A stretch of 64,000 bases of DNA, from assembly GCF_005862235.1 (NCBI RefSeq), contig NZ_VCEK01000004.1:248001-312000 (forward strand), read 5' to 3'. Each line of letters opens with the position of its first letter. The first letter of the stretch is position 1. The DNA is from Saccharomonospora piscinae (lineage in GTDB: Bacteria; Actinomycetota; Actinomycetes; Mycobacteriales; Pseudonocardiaceae). This document shows positions 1 to 9,062 of the stretch, in pieces. A model generated the notes under the pieces. It did no database searches. It was given only the letters and a program-made list of their open reading frames with translations, and had not been told where the DNA came from. The translations under genes were made by a program, and so were the position numbers.

Positions 1-1
1 C

Positions 2-2080
2 GGCGGCTTCTTCGGCTTCGGCGACACCGTGCCGTTCGAGGTCTCGGTCACCGACCCCGAGGACGGCGAGATCGACTGCTCGAACGTGACGGTCGAGTAC
101 ATCCTCGGGCACGACAACCACGGGCACCCGCTGTCGCGGACGACCGGGTGTGAGGGCGTCATCGAGACCCCGGCCGACGAGGGCCACGGGCTCGACGCCG
201 ACATCTTCGGTGTCATCAACGCGAGCTACACCGACACCGGCGCCGGTGACCTGCCCTCGCTGGAGGGCTCGGACGAGGTCGTGCTCCAGCCGAAGACGAA
301 GCAGGCCGAGTTCTTCACCGAGATGGAGGGCGTCGAGGTCGTCGCGGCCGACGGCGCCAGCGGTGGCCAGCGGGTCGGCTACATCGACGACGGCGACTGG
401 ATCAAGCTCGATCCGGCGAGCCTGTCGGGTGTCGACAGCGTGACCTACCGCGTGTCCTCCGGTGGATCGGGCGGCACGATCGAGGCGCGCGTCGGCGCGG
501 TCGACGGTCCCGTGGTGCACACGGTGGACGTCGAGAACACCGGCGGCTTCGACACCTACGAGGAGGTCGGGCCCGTCGAGGTCACCGACCCGGGTGAGAG
601 CGGCCCCCTCTACCTGGTGTTCCGGGGCGAGGGCAGCGGAGGATTGTTCGACGTGGACGTCCTCAACGTCAACGGTGCCGGCGTCGCCGAGCCCGGCACT
701 CCTGCCGAGTGCGAGCCCGGCCAGCCCGAGGACGGCTACCGGATGCTGTTCGACGGCACCGAGGACAGCCTCGGCGGCTGGAACCAGGCCGGGCCAGGTT
801 CGTTCGAGCTGGGTGACGACTGCACCATCAAGTCCGTGGGCGGCATGGGGCTGCTGTGGTTCGACGAGCAGTTCGGCCCGGCGTACAGCCTCAAGCTCGA
901 CTGGATGATGCCCGGTGACGACAACTCCGGTGTCTTCGTGGGCTTCCCCGACCCGGGCGACGACCCGTGGGTCGCGGTCAACGAGGGCTACGAGATCCAG
1001 ATCGACCCGTCGGACGCGCCGGAGAAGACCACGGGCGCGATCTACGACTTCCAGTCGGCCGATCTGGAGGCCAGGGACGAGGCGCTGAACCCCGAGGGCG
1101 AGTGGAACAGCTACGAGCTCGTGGTGCGGGGTCAGACGATCCAGGTGTACCTCAACGGCACCCTGATCAACGACTTCGTCAGCACCGACCCCAACCGTGA
1201 TCTCACGCAGGGCTTCGTCGGCCTGCAGAACCACGGTGGCGAGGACGACGTGTTCTTCCGGAACGTGCAGATCCGCGACATCGACTCGGCGGCCCCGGCC
1301 ACCGAGGCGTCGTTCGCGGAGCCCGGCGCCAACGGCTGGCACGACGGCGAGGTCGGGATCAGCCTGGAGGCCACGGACGAGGGCTCCGGGGTCGATCGCG
1401 TCGAGTACCGCCTCGACGGCGGCGACTGGACGCCGTACGGCGAGCCGGTCGTCGTGAGTGGTGACGGTGAGCACACGCTGCTGTACCGGGCGGTCGACAA
1501 GGCGGGCAACGTCGAGGACGACAACGCCCTGACCCTGAAGATCGACGGCACGGACCCGGTGGTGCTGATCGACGGAGTGGCCGACGGCGTCGTCTACGGC
1601 GACTCGCGGGACCTCGACGTGACGTGGCAGGCGACCGACGCCACCTCCGGTATCGAGTCGGCCTCGGCCACGCTGGACGGCGAGGAACTGGATTCGGAGC
1701 ACACGGTGGCGCTGCACCGGCTCGACCTCGGTGCGCACTCGCTGGTCGTGGCGGCCACGGACGCCGCGGGCAACACGGCGGAGCACACGGTGGAGTTCAC
1801 GTCCACGACGTCGTTCGACGACGTGAACGCGCTGCTGTCGCGCTTCGCGGACGAGGGCCAGCTCGGTTTCGGCCAGCGGATCATGCTGTCGGTGAAGCTG
1901 GGCCTCGCGGAGGTCGCGGGCAAGTGGGGCGGCTCGACGCACGCGGAGCGAGCGCTGGAGCGCTTCGTGACCGCGGCCGAGCGGCTGCCCGAGGGAGTGG
2001 CACGAACCACTCTGGTGCGCGACGGGCAAGCCCTCATCGGACACGTCGATGGGAGCGCGCAGCTGCCTGACGTTTCGTGA
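2..2080 (+). CDS. secreted multidomain carbohydrate-binding protein (3' part; CBM6-like, DUF1080, OmpL47-type repeats)
   Basis: The reading frame is open from the left edge, so the start lies outside the window; 692 codons are visible. In order I see a PKD-like stub (to about nt 290), a CBM6-like beta-sandwich (nt 300-680, with 'GQRVGYIDDGDWI'), a DUF1080/3-keto-disaccharide-hydrolase-like domain (nt 735-1290), an OmpL47-type repeat (nt 1320-1540, 'YRAVDKAGNVE'), a second Ig-like repeat (nt 1550-1800) and a helical tail (nt 1810-2070). Such C-termini occur on large exported actinobacterial proteins that begin with ThuA or PQQ-sugar-dehydrogenase domains. That the missing part is of this kind is inference. 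DUF1080 binds or cleaves 3-keto-glycosides, which may link it functionally to the epimerase-like TIM barrels downstream. A strong terminator hairpin follows directly, so cotranscription with the next operon is doubtful. Confidence 0.8.
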   Translation, partial: GGFFGFGDTVPFEVSVTDPEDGEIDCSNVTVEYILGHDNHGHPLSRTTGCEGVIETPADEGHGLDADIFGVINASYTDTGAGDLPSLEGSDEVVLQPKTKQAEFFTEMEGVEVVAADGASGGQRVGYIDDGDWIKLDPASLSGVDSVTYRVSSGGSGGTIEARVGAVDGPVVHTVDVENTGGFDTYEEVGPVEVTDPGESGPLYLVFRGEGSGGLFDVDVLNVNGAGVAEPGTPAECEPGQPEDGYRMLFDGTEDSLGGWNQAGPGSFELGDDCTIKSVGGMGLLWFDEQFGPAYSLKLDWMMPGDDNSGVFVGFPDPGDDPWVAVNEGYEIQIDPSDAPEKTTGAIYDFQSADLEARDEALNPEGEWNSYELVVRGQTIQVYLNGTLINDFVSTDPNRDLTQGFVGLQNHGGEDDVFFRNVQIRDIDSAAPATEASFAEPGANGWHDGEVGISLEATDEGSGVDRVEYRLDGGDWTPYGEPVVVSGDGEHTLLYRAVDKAGNVEDDNALTLKIDGTDPVVLIDGVADGVVYGDSRDLDVTWQATDATSGIESASATLDGEELDSEHTVALHRLDLGAHSLVVAATDAAGNTAEHTVEFTSTTSFDDVNALLSRFADEGQLGFGQRIMLSVKLGLAEVAGKWGGSTHAERALERFVTAAERLPEGVARTTLVRDGQALIGHVDGSAQLPDVS

Positions 2081-2084
2081 TCCC

Positions 2085-2128
2085 CTCCCGGGTGGGCGTC
2101 CGCGGCGCGGCGGGCGCCCACCCGGGAG
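2085..2128 (+). terminator. strong factor-independent-type hairpin
   Basis: Two perfect 14-base arms (CTCCCGGGTGGGCG at 2085-2098 and its reverse complement at 2115-2128) enclose a 16-base GC-rich loop, starting 4 bases after the stop codon at 2080. No U-tract follows, as is usual for actinobacterial terminators. The remaining 118 bases to the next start show no clear promoter boxes. Confidence 0.8.
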
Positions 2129-2246
2129 TGTCCAGGCCGAGCGCGTCGAACCGCGGGGACGTCCCAGGGTCGTGAGAGGGTCTGGAAAGGCGCGGTGGCA
2201 CCGGCATCCACCGCGAAGAAGACAAGTGAACTGAGGTTGGTGCATC

Positions 2247-3395
2247 ATGGCGCCCACAGGGTTGTGGTTGATCGGCGCACGGGGTTCCGTGGCCACCACG
2301 GCGGTCACCGGGTTGCTGGCGTTGCGGTCCGGAGTCGTTCCGCCCGTCGGCTGTGTCAGCGCGCAACAGGAGTTCCGGGACGTTCCACTCCCCGAGTGGG
2401 ACGAGATCCGCGTCGGCGGGCACGACATCGTCGACACCCCGCTGGAGAAGCGTGCCGAGTTGCTCACCGACTCGGGCGTGATCCCGCACCGCGTGTTCGA
2501 GGCGGTACGCCCCACTCTGTCCGAAGTGGAACGTGAGATCCGGCCGGGCTACCACCCCGCCACGCACTCGGGTACGCAGGCCGACGCGGCGCGTACCCTC
2601 ACCGACGACATCACCGCGTTCGCCCGGCGCCACGGCCTCGCGAGGGTGGTGGTGGTCAACGTGTCGTCCACCGAACCCGTCTTTCCCGACCTGCCCGAGC
2701 ACGACGACCTCGGCGCGCTGGAAGCGGCGATGGCGGTGCCGGGCCGCACCGTGCTGCCGCCGAGTTCCGTGGCGGCCTACGCGGCGGTGCGCGCCGGGTG
2801 CCCGTTCGTCGACTTCACCCCGTCCACCGGCCTTCGGCTGCCCGCGCTGCGGGAACTGGCGCGGCGTGGCGGCATTCCCTACGCCGGATCGGACGGCAAG
2901 ACCGGCGAGACGCTGGTGCGCAGCACGCTGGCCCCGCTGTTCACGACCCGCGCGCTCACGGTCCGATCCTGGGCGGGAACCAACCTGCTCGGCGGTGGCG
3001 ACGGGCTGACGCTGGCCGACTCCGAGCACGCGGGCAGCAAGCTCGCCTCCAAGGGCAGGGGCCTTTCGACCCTGCTGGGTCAGGAAGTCACCGCACCCCT
3101 GCACATCGACAACGTTCCCGACCTCGGCGAGCAGAAGATCGCGTGGGACCACGTGTCGTTCGAGGGATTTCTCGGCGCGCGCATGAGCATGCAGTTCACG
3201 TGGACCGGGTACGACTCGTCGCTCGCCGCGCCGCTGGTGCTGGACCTGACGCGGTTCGCGGCGGCGGCGCAGGCGGCGGGGGAGGCCGGCCCGCTCGCCC
3301 CGCTCGCGTTCTTCTTCAAGGACCCGATGGGCAGTACGGAACACCGGCTGGCCGAGCAGTTCGCCACCCTGTCGTCCTGGGCGGGCACGCTGTGA
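2247..3395 (+). CDS. myo-inositol-1-phosphate synthase-like sugar-phosphate cyclase
   Basis: 382 aa, inositol-3-phosphate synthase family. The N-terminal Rossmann segment reads 'GLWLIGARGSVATTAVTG'. 'GSDGKTGETL' (about residues 217-226) matches the family lysine loop, and 'NLLGGGDGLTLAD' matches the family asparagine/glycine loop. The family isomerises glucose 6-phosphate to inositol phosphate using bound NAD; the actual substrate here is unknown. The protein is at the short end for the family and divergent. GAGG lies 9-12 bases before the ATG. The next gene overlaps by 4 bases. In known ebo clusters a 3-dehydroquinate-synthase-like cyclase (EboD) fills the cyclase role and no such gene is present here, so I infer functional replacement. 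Confidence 0.82.
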   Translation: MAPTGLWLIGARGSVATTAVTGLLALRSGVVPPVGCVSAQQEFRDVPLPEWDEIRVGGHDIVDTPLEKRAELLTDSGVIPHRVFEAVRPTLSEVEREIRPGYHPATHSGTQADAARTLTDDITAFARRHGLARVVVVNVSSTEPVFPDLPEHDDLGALEAAMAVPGRTVLPPSSVAAYAAVRAGCPFVDFTPSTGLRLPALRELARRGGIPYAGSDGKTGETLVRSTLAPLFTTRALTVRSWAGTNLLGGGDGLTLADSEHAGSKLASKGRGLSTLLGQEVTAPLHIDNVPDLGEQKIAWDHVSFEGFLGARMSMQFTWTGYDSSLAAPLVLDLTRFAAAAQAAGEAGPLAPLAFFFKDPMGSTEHRLAEQFATLSSWAGTL

Positions 3396-4273
3396 GCGCC
3401 TACGTCGAGCTGGTCCGGGGCCCGGCCGCGCTCACCGCGGTCGGTGACACGGTCGCGGGCGGGGCCGCCGCCGGTGCTCCGCTGCGCGGCAGGCGGCGGT
3501 TGCTGCCGGTGGCGTCGGCGGCGTTCTACTGGGCGGGCATGGCACTCAACGACTGGGCGGACCGCGATCTCGATGCCGTGGAGCGCCCCGAGCGGCCCAT
3601 CCCGTCGGGGCGCGTGAGCCCGACCGCGGCGCTGGCCACCGGCGGCGCCCTCACGGCGGCGGGGCTCGTCCTCGCGCGCGCGGCCGGTGGCTCGCGGGCG
3701 TGGCGCACGGCGCTGCCGTTGGCGGCCTGCGTGTGGGCCTACGACACGACCACGAAGGGCACCCCGCTGGGGCCGGTCACGATGGCGGCCTGCCGGGGGC
3801 TCGACGTGCTGCTGGGAGCCACGGGGCGCGAGCGGGAGGCGCTGGCGGCCGCGAGCGCGCTGGGCGTCCACACCTTCGGCGTCACCGCGCTGTCGGGCAA
3901 CGAGGTCCACGGCACGAGCCCGGCGACCGCGGGTGGCGCGCTGGCCGCGACCGCCGCCACCACGGCCCTGTCGACGCGGAGTGCCCGGCGCACGGACCCG
4001 CCCGCCACGAGCAGGGCGGCGCGGCGTGCGGCCACGGTGCTGGGCGGCGCGTTCTCCGGCACCTACGCCGCCTCGGTCGGCAGGGCCCAGTACACGGCGC
4101 TGCGTGACCCGTCGGCCGCCCGGGTCAGGGAGGCCACCAAGGCCGGAATCCACGGCATGGTGCCGCTCCAGGCGGCCATCGCGGCCCGGCACGGTGCCGT
4201 GCGGGCGGCGACGCTGCTGGTCACCGCGCTCCCGCTGGCCCGGCGACTCGCGAAGAAGGTGAGCCCCACGTGA
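3392..4273 (+). CDS. eboC: UbiA-family prenyltransferase (EboC-like)
   Basis: 293 aa, GTG start overlapping the previous stop (GTGA). It is a polytopic membrane protein with the UbiA polyprenyl-diphosphate motif 'NDWADRDLDA' at about residues 51-60, followed by 'RPERPIPSG', the usual extension of the first Asp-rich motif. UbiA enzymes transfer a prenyl chain to an aromatic or polar acceptor within the membrane. The second Asp-rich motif is poorly conserved ('WAYDTTTKG' around residue 115 is the best match). Placement between a sugar-phosphate cyclase and an EboA-domain gene identifies it as the EboC equivalent. The acceptor is probably the cyclase product or a derivative (inference). Confidence 0.88.
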   Translation: MSAYVELVRGPAALTAVGDTVAGGAAAGAPLRGRRRLLPVASAAFYWAGMALNDWADRDLDAVERPERPIPSGRVSPTAALATGGALTAAGLVLARAAGGSRAWRTALPLAACVWAYDTTTKGTPLGPVTMAACRGLDVLLGATGREREALAAASALGVHTFGVTALSGNEVHGTSPATAGGALAATAATTALSTRSARRTDPPATSRAARRAATVLGGAFSGTYAASVGRAQYTALRDPSAARVREATKAGIHGMVPLQAAIAARHGAVRAATLLVTALPLARRLAKKVSPT

Positions 4274-5697
4274 GCACTCTGCGGTTCGGCTACGGCACCA
4301 ACGGCTTCGCCAACCACCGGCTCGACGACGCGCTCGCCGTCATCGCCGACCTCGGCTACTCCGGCGTGGCGCTCACGCTCGACCATGCCCACCTTGACCC
4401 GTTCGCCGACGACGTGGTGGCCCGCACCGGGCGCCTCGCGGCGCGGCTGGGCGAACTGGGGCTCGGCGTGGTGGTCGAGACCGGCGCCCGTTACCTGTTG
4501 GACCCGTGGCGCAAGCACCAGCCGACCCTGCTGTCCGACGAGCCTGGCCCGCGCCTCGACTTCCTGCGGCGGGCCGCCGACATCGCCACCGACCTCGGCG
4601 CGGAGTGCGTGTCGTTCTGGTCGGGGGTCGCGCCCGGTGGCCTGGCCGACGACGTCGCGTGGCAGCGGCTGCGGGACGGCGTGGCCGCGGTGCTGGACGG
4701 CACGAGCGCACCGCTGGCGCTGGAGCCCGAGCCGGGACACTTCGTGCAGCACCTGGAGCAGGCGCTGCGGTTGCGGGAAGAGCTGGGCGAGCGGCTGGGC
4801 ATCACGCTCGACGTGGGCCACTGCGTCGCGGTCGAGCCGGTCGACGCCGCCGCCTGCGTCCGCAGGGCCGGTTCGGCGCTGCTCAACGTGCAACTCGACG
4901 ACATGCTGCCCGGAATCCACGAACACCTGGAGTTCGGGCAGGGACAGCTCGACCTGCCCGGCACACTCGCCGCGCTGGCCGAGGTCGGTTACGCGGGCCT
5001 GGCCGCGGTCGAACTGCCCCGGCACAGTCACGCGGCGCCCGAGGTGGCGCGCCGGTCGCACGCGGCCCTGACCTCGGCCGACTGGGTCGTCGACGCGCGG
5101 GCGGCCGTGCGCGCCGAACCCCAGCGCATCCGCACGTCGTTTCCCGCCGTGGGCCGCAAGGCCGGGCGCACGGCGCTGCGGCCGGACACCGACCCCGAAG
5201 GTCTGATCCACGGCACCCACGACGATCGCGCGCGCGGGCACCTGCTGTCGGCGCTGGCCGGCACGCTGGAGCCCGGCGCGCTCGGCACCGAGGTCGAACA
5301 GTTGTATCGCTACGGGGACGGCGCGGAGAAGCGTGGTGTGCTGCGCAACCTCCACCTGCTGCCCGCCACCGACCCGCAGGTGGTGGAGGTGGGAACCCGG
5401 CTGGTGGCCGACGCGCTGCGCGCCAACGACACCGGGCTCGTGGCCGCGGCGCTCGGCCCGTTCGCGGCCGAGCATCTCGACGACCACAGCTGGCGCCACG
5501 GTGTGCTCAAGTGCCTGTTCACCGGGGTGCCGACCGCCGCGGTGGCAGGGTTGCGCCGCCGCTGTGACGCCGAGCTCGTCCGCATGGTCACCGACTACGT
5601 GGCCGAGCGGACGGCGGCGGGGCGTAGCGTGCCCGCCGACGCCGAGGCGATCCTGGCGCTCGGTGACGCCACCCGTGACAAGGAGGCCGCCCGATGA
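4270..5697 (+). CDS. eboA: sugar-phosphate isomerase/epimerase-like TIM barrel fused to EboA domain
   Basis: 475 aa, GTG start overlapping the upstream stop by 4 bases. Residues 1-280 form an AP-endonuclease-2/xylose-isomerase-like TIM barrel with metal-ligand-like segments 'LEPEPGHF', 'TLDVGHC', 'NVQLDDM' and 'AVELPRHSH'. Residues about 310-475 resemble EboA, an all-helical domain ('YRYGDGAEKRGVLRNLHLLP', 'HSWRHGVLKCLFTG'). In cyanobacterial ebo clusters EboA is a separate protein. The fusion implies that the barrel and EboA work on the same substrate or complex. There is no signal peptide, so the protein should be cytoplasmic. Biochemical function of EboA is not established. Confidence 0.85.
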   Translation: MSTLRFGYGTNGFANHRLDDALAVIADLGYSGVALTLDHAHLDPFADDVVARTGRLAARLGELGLGVVVETGARYLLDPWRKHQPTLLSDEPGPRLDFLRRAADIATDLGAECVSFWSGVAPGGLADDVAWQRLRDGVAAVLDGTSAPLALEPEPGHFVQHLEQALRLREELGERLGITLDVGHCVAVEPVDAAACVRRAGSALLNVQLDDMLPGIHEHLEFGQGQLDLPGTLAALAEVGYAGLAAVELPRHSHAAPEVARRSHAALTSADWVVDARAAVRAEPQRIRTSFPAVGRKAGRTALRPDTDPEGLIHGTHDDRARGHLLSALAGTLEPGALGTEVEQLYRYGDGAEKRGVLRNLHLLPATDPQVVEVGTRLVADALRANDTGLVAAALGPFAAEHLDDHSWRHGVLKCLFTGVPTAAVAGLRRRCDAELVRMVTDYVAERTAAGRSVPADAEAILALGDATRDKEAAR

Positions 5698-6557
5698 AGA
5701 TCTTCGACCCGCACATCCACATGACCTCGCGCACCACCGACGACTACGAGAACATGTACGCCGCCGGGGTGCGCGCTCTCGTGGAGCCCGCGTTCTGGCT
5801 CGGCCAGCCCCGGACCACCGTCGGGTCGTTCACCGACTACTTCGACGGGCTCGTCGGCTGGGAGCGGTTTCGCGCGTCGCAGTTCGGCATCCGCCACCAC
5901 TGCACCATCGCGCTGAACCCCAAGGAGGCCAACGACCCCCGGTGCCTGGACGTGCTCGACGTCCTGCCGCGCTACCTCGCCAAGGACGGCGTGGTGGCCG
6001 TGGGGGAGGTCGGCTACGATTCGATGACCGAGGCCGAGGAGAAGGCGTTCACCCACCAGCTCGGCCTCGCGGTGGAGTACGAGCTGCCCGTGCTGGTTCA
6101 CACGCCGCACCGCGACAAGCTCGCGGGTACGCGACGGACGCTCGACGTCGTGCGGGAGTCGGGCATCGACCCGGCGCTGGTGGTGGTGGACCATCTGAAC
6201 GAGGTCACCGTCGGGCTGGTCGCCGACTCGGGATGCTGGATGGGCTTCTCCATCTATCCCGACACGAAGATGGACGAGCACCGGATGGTGGCGATCCTGC
6301 GCGAGCACGGCACCGAGCGGATGCTGGTGAACTCCGCCGCCGACTGGGGGCGTTCCGACCCGCTCAAGACCTACCGCACGGGCGCGGCGATGCTGGAGTC
6401 CGGTTTCCCGCAATCCGATGTGGACACGGTGCTGTGGGACAACCCCGTGGCCTTCTACGGCCAAAGCGGCAAGCTCATGCTCGACCCGCTGCCGGAGTCG
6501 GCACCGACGGCCGAGACGTTCGAGGGCAACTCGGTCCTGCGCGGCGCGAGGAAGTAG
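5694..6557 (+). CDS. eboB: TatD-like metal-dependent hydrolase (EboB)
   Basis: 287 aa. It starts with the amidohydrolase metal motif 'DPHIHM' (residues 5-10) and has 'AVGEVGYD', 'VLVHTPHRDK' and 'VVVDHLNE' as further strand-end metal ligands, the TatD pattern. The ATG overlaps the fused eboA stop (ATGA). TatD relatives act as nucleases or amidohydrolases; the EboB subgroup has no proven substrate. Neighbours on both sides are ebo homologues, which supports the assignment beyond the general superfamily. Confidence 0.87.
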   Translation: MKIFDPHIHMTSRTTDDYENMYAAGVRALVEPAFWLGQPRTTVGSFTDYFDGLVGWERFRASQFGIRHHCTIALNPKEANDPRCLDVLDVLPRYLAKDGVVAVGEVGYDSMTEAEEKAFTHQLGLAVEYELPVLVHTPHRDKLAGTRRTLDVVRESGIDPALVVVDHLNEVTVGLVADSGCWMGFSIYPDTKMDEHRMVAILREHGTERMLVNSAADWGRSDPLKTYRTGAAMLESGFPQSDVDTVLWDNPVAFYGQSGKLMLDPLPESAPTAETFEGNSVLRGARK

Positions 6558-6561
6558 CGCC

Positions 6562-7662
6562 GTGCTGTCCTACTGCACCAACGTTCATCCCGCCGAGGAC
6601 CTCGACGGGATCATCGGTCAGCTCGACACCTACGCTACCCCGGTCCGCGAGTCGCTGGCCGTCGACGTGCTCGGGGTGGGGCTGTGGCTGGCCGCCGACG
6701 TCGCCGCCGGACTCGCGGCCGACGCCGCAGCCAGGGCACGGCTGGCCGGTGAGCTGAAGGCCAGGGGACTCGCGGTGCAGACGCTCAACGCGTTTCCCTA
6801 CGGCGGATTCCACGACGAGGTCGTCAAACACGCCGTGTACGTCCCGGACTGGACCGACCCGCGCCGGGCGCGCTACACCCGGGACTGCCTCACCGTGCTG
6901 GCCGACCTGCTGCATTCCGACGCCGCCTACGGCAGCATCTCCACGCTGCCGCTGGGCTGGCGCGAGCCGTGGGGCCCCGCCGCCGACGACCGCGCAGTCG
7001 CGGCCTTCGACGAGGTCACCGCCTACGCCCGCACGCTGTCCGGGCGGATCGGCAGGCCGCTGCGCCTGGCCGTGGAGCCGGAACCCGGCTGCGTGCTCGA
7101 CACCGCCGCCGACGCCGTGGCGTGGCTGGCGGGACGGGTGGACGCCGAGCACGTCGGGCTGTGCCTGGACACGTGCCACCTCGCCGTCTCGTTCGCCGAC
7201 CCCACCGCCACGGTGCGCCGAATACACGACGCCGGGCTCGACGTCGTGAAGGTGCAGGCCTCGGCCGCCCTGCACGTCGACCGGCCCGGCGAGGCGGAGG
7301 CGCGGGCGGCGCTGGCCGAGTTCGTGGAGCCGCGCTACCTGCACCAGGTGCGGGAACTCGCCCCCACCGGGGAGGTCCTGGCCGCCGACGACCTCGACCG
7401 CGCACTGGAGGAGCTGCCGGGTCGCGGGCCGTGGCGGGTCCACTTCCACGTGCCGCTGCACGCCCAGCCCCGGCCGCCGCTGGTCTCGACCACGGACGTG
7501 CTCACCGAGGCCGTCGCCGCCGTCGCCGGGCAGCGAGGCGGGATGCCGCACGTCGAGGTCGAGACCTACACCTGGACGGTGCTGCCCACCTGGCGCGGCA
7601 GCGACCTCGCCACCGGAATCGCCGACGAACTGCGCTGGGCGCGCACGGAGGTCACCGTATGA
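6562..7662 (+). CDS. eboE: metabolite traffic protein EboE (TIM barrel)
   Basis: 366 aa, GTG start chosen because 'VLSYCTNVHPAEDLDG' is the typical EboE N-terminus and follows the upstream stop by 4 bases. It is a xylose-isomerase-like barrel with 'VEPEPGCVLD' (about residues 171-180), 'GLCLDTCHLAV' (about 201-211), 'VKVQASAALHV' and 'VHFHVPLHA' supplying metal-ligand residues. EboE is a signature gene of ebo clusters, which have been linked to export of scytonemin precursors in cyanobacteria and to a predator-deterrent trait in Pseudomonas. Its catalytic step is unknown. Confidence 0.87.
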   Translation: MLSYCTNVHPAEDLDGIIGQLDTYATPVRESLAVDVLGVGLWLAADVAAGLAADAAARARLAGELKARGLAVQTLNAFPYGGFHDEVVKHAVYVPDWTDPRRARYTRDCLTVLADLLHSDAAYGSISTLPLGWREPWGPAADDRAVAAFDEVTAYARTLSGRIGRPLRLAVEPEPGCVLDTAADAVAWLAGRVDAEHVGLCLDTCHLAVSFADPTATVRRIHDAGLDVVKVQASAALHVDRPGEAEARAALAEFVEPRYLHQVRELAPTGEVLAADDLDRALEELPGRGPWRVHFHVPLHAQPRPPLVSTTDVLTEAVAAVAGQRGGMPHVEVETYTWTVLPTWRGSDLATGIADELRWARTEVTV

Positions 7663-9062
7663 AGAAACTGCTCGTGCTCGACGTCGTGGGCATGACGCCC
7701 GCGCTGCTGCGGCACATGCCGAACCTGTCGAGGCTCGCCGACCGGGGCTGGCGCTCGGAGCTGGGAACCGTGTTGCCCGCCGTGACGTGCAGCGCGCAGT
7801 CCACGCTGCTCACCGGGCGGATGCCCGCGGAGCACGGGGCCGTCGGCAACGGCTGGTACTTCCGCGACCTCGGTGAGGTCTACCTGTGGCGCCAGCACAA
7901 CAAGCTGGTGCAGGGCGAGAAGGTGTGGGAGACCGCGCGTGCGGCGCAGCCCGGCTACACGGCCGCGAACGTGTGCTGGTGGTACGCGATGGGCGCGACC
8001 ACCGACATCACGATCACGCCCCGGCCGATCTACCACGCCGACGGCCGCAAGTCACCCGACTGCTACGTGCGCCCGCCCCACCTGCACGACGCGCTCACGG
8101 CCGAGTTCGGTTCCTTCCCGCTGTTCAACTACTGGGGCCCCACGGCATCCATCGCGTCGTCGAAATGGATCGTGGAGGCCACCCGCCGCATCCTGCGCAC
8201 CGACAACCCCGACCTGCTGCTGGCCTACCTGCCGCACCTGGACTACGACCTCCAGCGCCACGGCCCCGACTCGCCACAGGCGGTCAAGGCGGCCCGGGAC
8301 GTCGACGCGGTGCTGGCGCCGCTGCTCACCGACGCCGAGCGCGCCGGTGCGACCGTGGTGGCGCTGTCGGAGTACGGCATCACGCCCGTCGACACGCCGG
8401 TGGACGTCAACCGTGCATTGCGGCGCGAGGGCCTGCTGGAGGTCTACACGCAGGACGGGATGGAGTACCTCGACCCGTGGACGTCCCGTGCGTTCGCCGT
8501 GGCCGACCACCAGGTCGCCCACGTCTACGTCGCCGACGACGCGGACCTGCCGAGGGTGCGCGAGATCGTGTCGGAGCTGACCGGCGTCGACGAGGTGCTC
8601 GACCGTGCGGCGCAGGCCCGCTACGGCATCGACCACGAGCGTGCGGGCGAACTCGTGGCCGTGGCCGAGCCGCGCGCGTGGTTCACGTACTACTACTGGC
8701 TCGACGACGACCACGCACCGGACTTCGCCCGAGGGGTGGAGATCCACCGCAAGCCGGGATACGATCCGGCCGAGTTGTTCTTCGATCCCAGCGATTCCTT
8801 CGCCAAGGCCAGGGCCGGACTGAACCTGGTCCGCAAGAAGGTCGGATTGCGTTACGCCATGAACGTGGTGCCCACCGACCCGAGGTGGGTACGGGGTTCC
8901 CACGGGCGGTTGCCGGATTCGGCCGAGAACGGTCCGGTTCTGCTGTGTTCCGACCCGGCCGTGCCCTCTACTGTGGAGACGAAGGGCCGGATCGCCGCCA
9001 CCGACGTGCGGGACCTTCTCCTGCAACTGCAAGGTATTCGAGAGCAGGGAGCTCAAGGATGA
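7659..9062 (+). CDS. alkaline-phosphatase-superfamily nucleotide pyrophosphatase/phosphodiesterase (EboF-like)
   Basis: 467 aa, ATG overlapping the eboE stop. Residues 6-14 'VLDVVGMTP' with Asp start the phosphodiesterase metal site; '[14 protein letters not shown]' (about 41-54) holds the nucleophilic Thr; '[15 protein letters not shown]' (about 188-202), 'LSEYGI' (about 237-242) and '[13 protein letters not shown]' supply the remaining metal ligands. The type I phosphodiesterase/nucleotide pyrophosphatase family hydrolyses phosphodiesters or pyrophosphates. No export signal is visible. It is the usual last conserved member of ebo clusters. Cleavage of a prenyl-linked or nucleotide-linked intermediate is plausible but unproven. 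Confidence 0.85.
   Translation: MKKLLVLDVVGMTPALLRHMPNLSRLADRGWRSELGTVLPAVTCSAQSTLLTGRMPAEHGAVGNGWYFRDLGEVYLWRQHNKLVQGEKVWETARAAQPGYTAANVCWWYAMGATTDITITPRPIYHADGRKSPDCYVRPPHLHDALTAEFGSFPLFNYWGPTASIASSKWIVEATRRILRTDNPDLLLAYLPHLDYDLQRHGPDSPQAVKAARDVDAVLAPLLTDAERAGATVVALSEYGITPVDTPVDVNRALRREGLLEVYTQDGMEYLDPWTSRAFAVADHQVAHVYVADDADLPRVREIVSELTGVDEVLDRAAQARYGIDHERAGELVAVAEPRAWFTYYYWLDDDHAPDFARGVEIHRKPGYDPAELFFDPSDSFAKARAGLNLVRKKVGLRYAMNVVPTDPRWVRGSHGRLPDSAENGPVLLCSDPAVPSTVETKGRIAATDVRDLLLQLQGIREQGAQG

Noticed and set aside
2034-5499. Long open frames on the minus strand opposite the cyclase and EboA genes
   Set aside because: They are rich in Arg/Gly/Pro/His with no domain, and lie antisense to clear enzymes; this is the usual artefact of GC-rich third positions.
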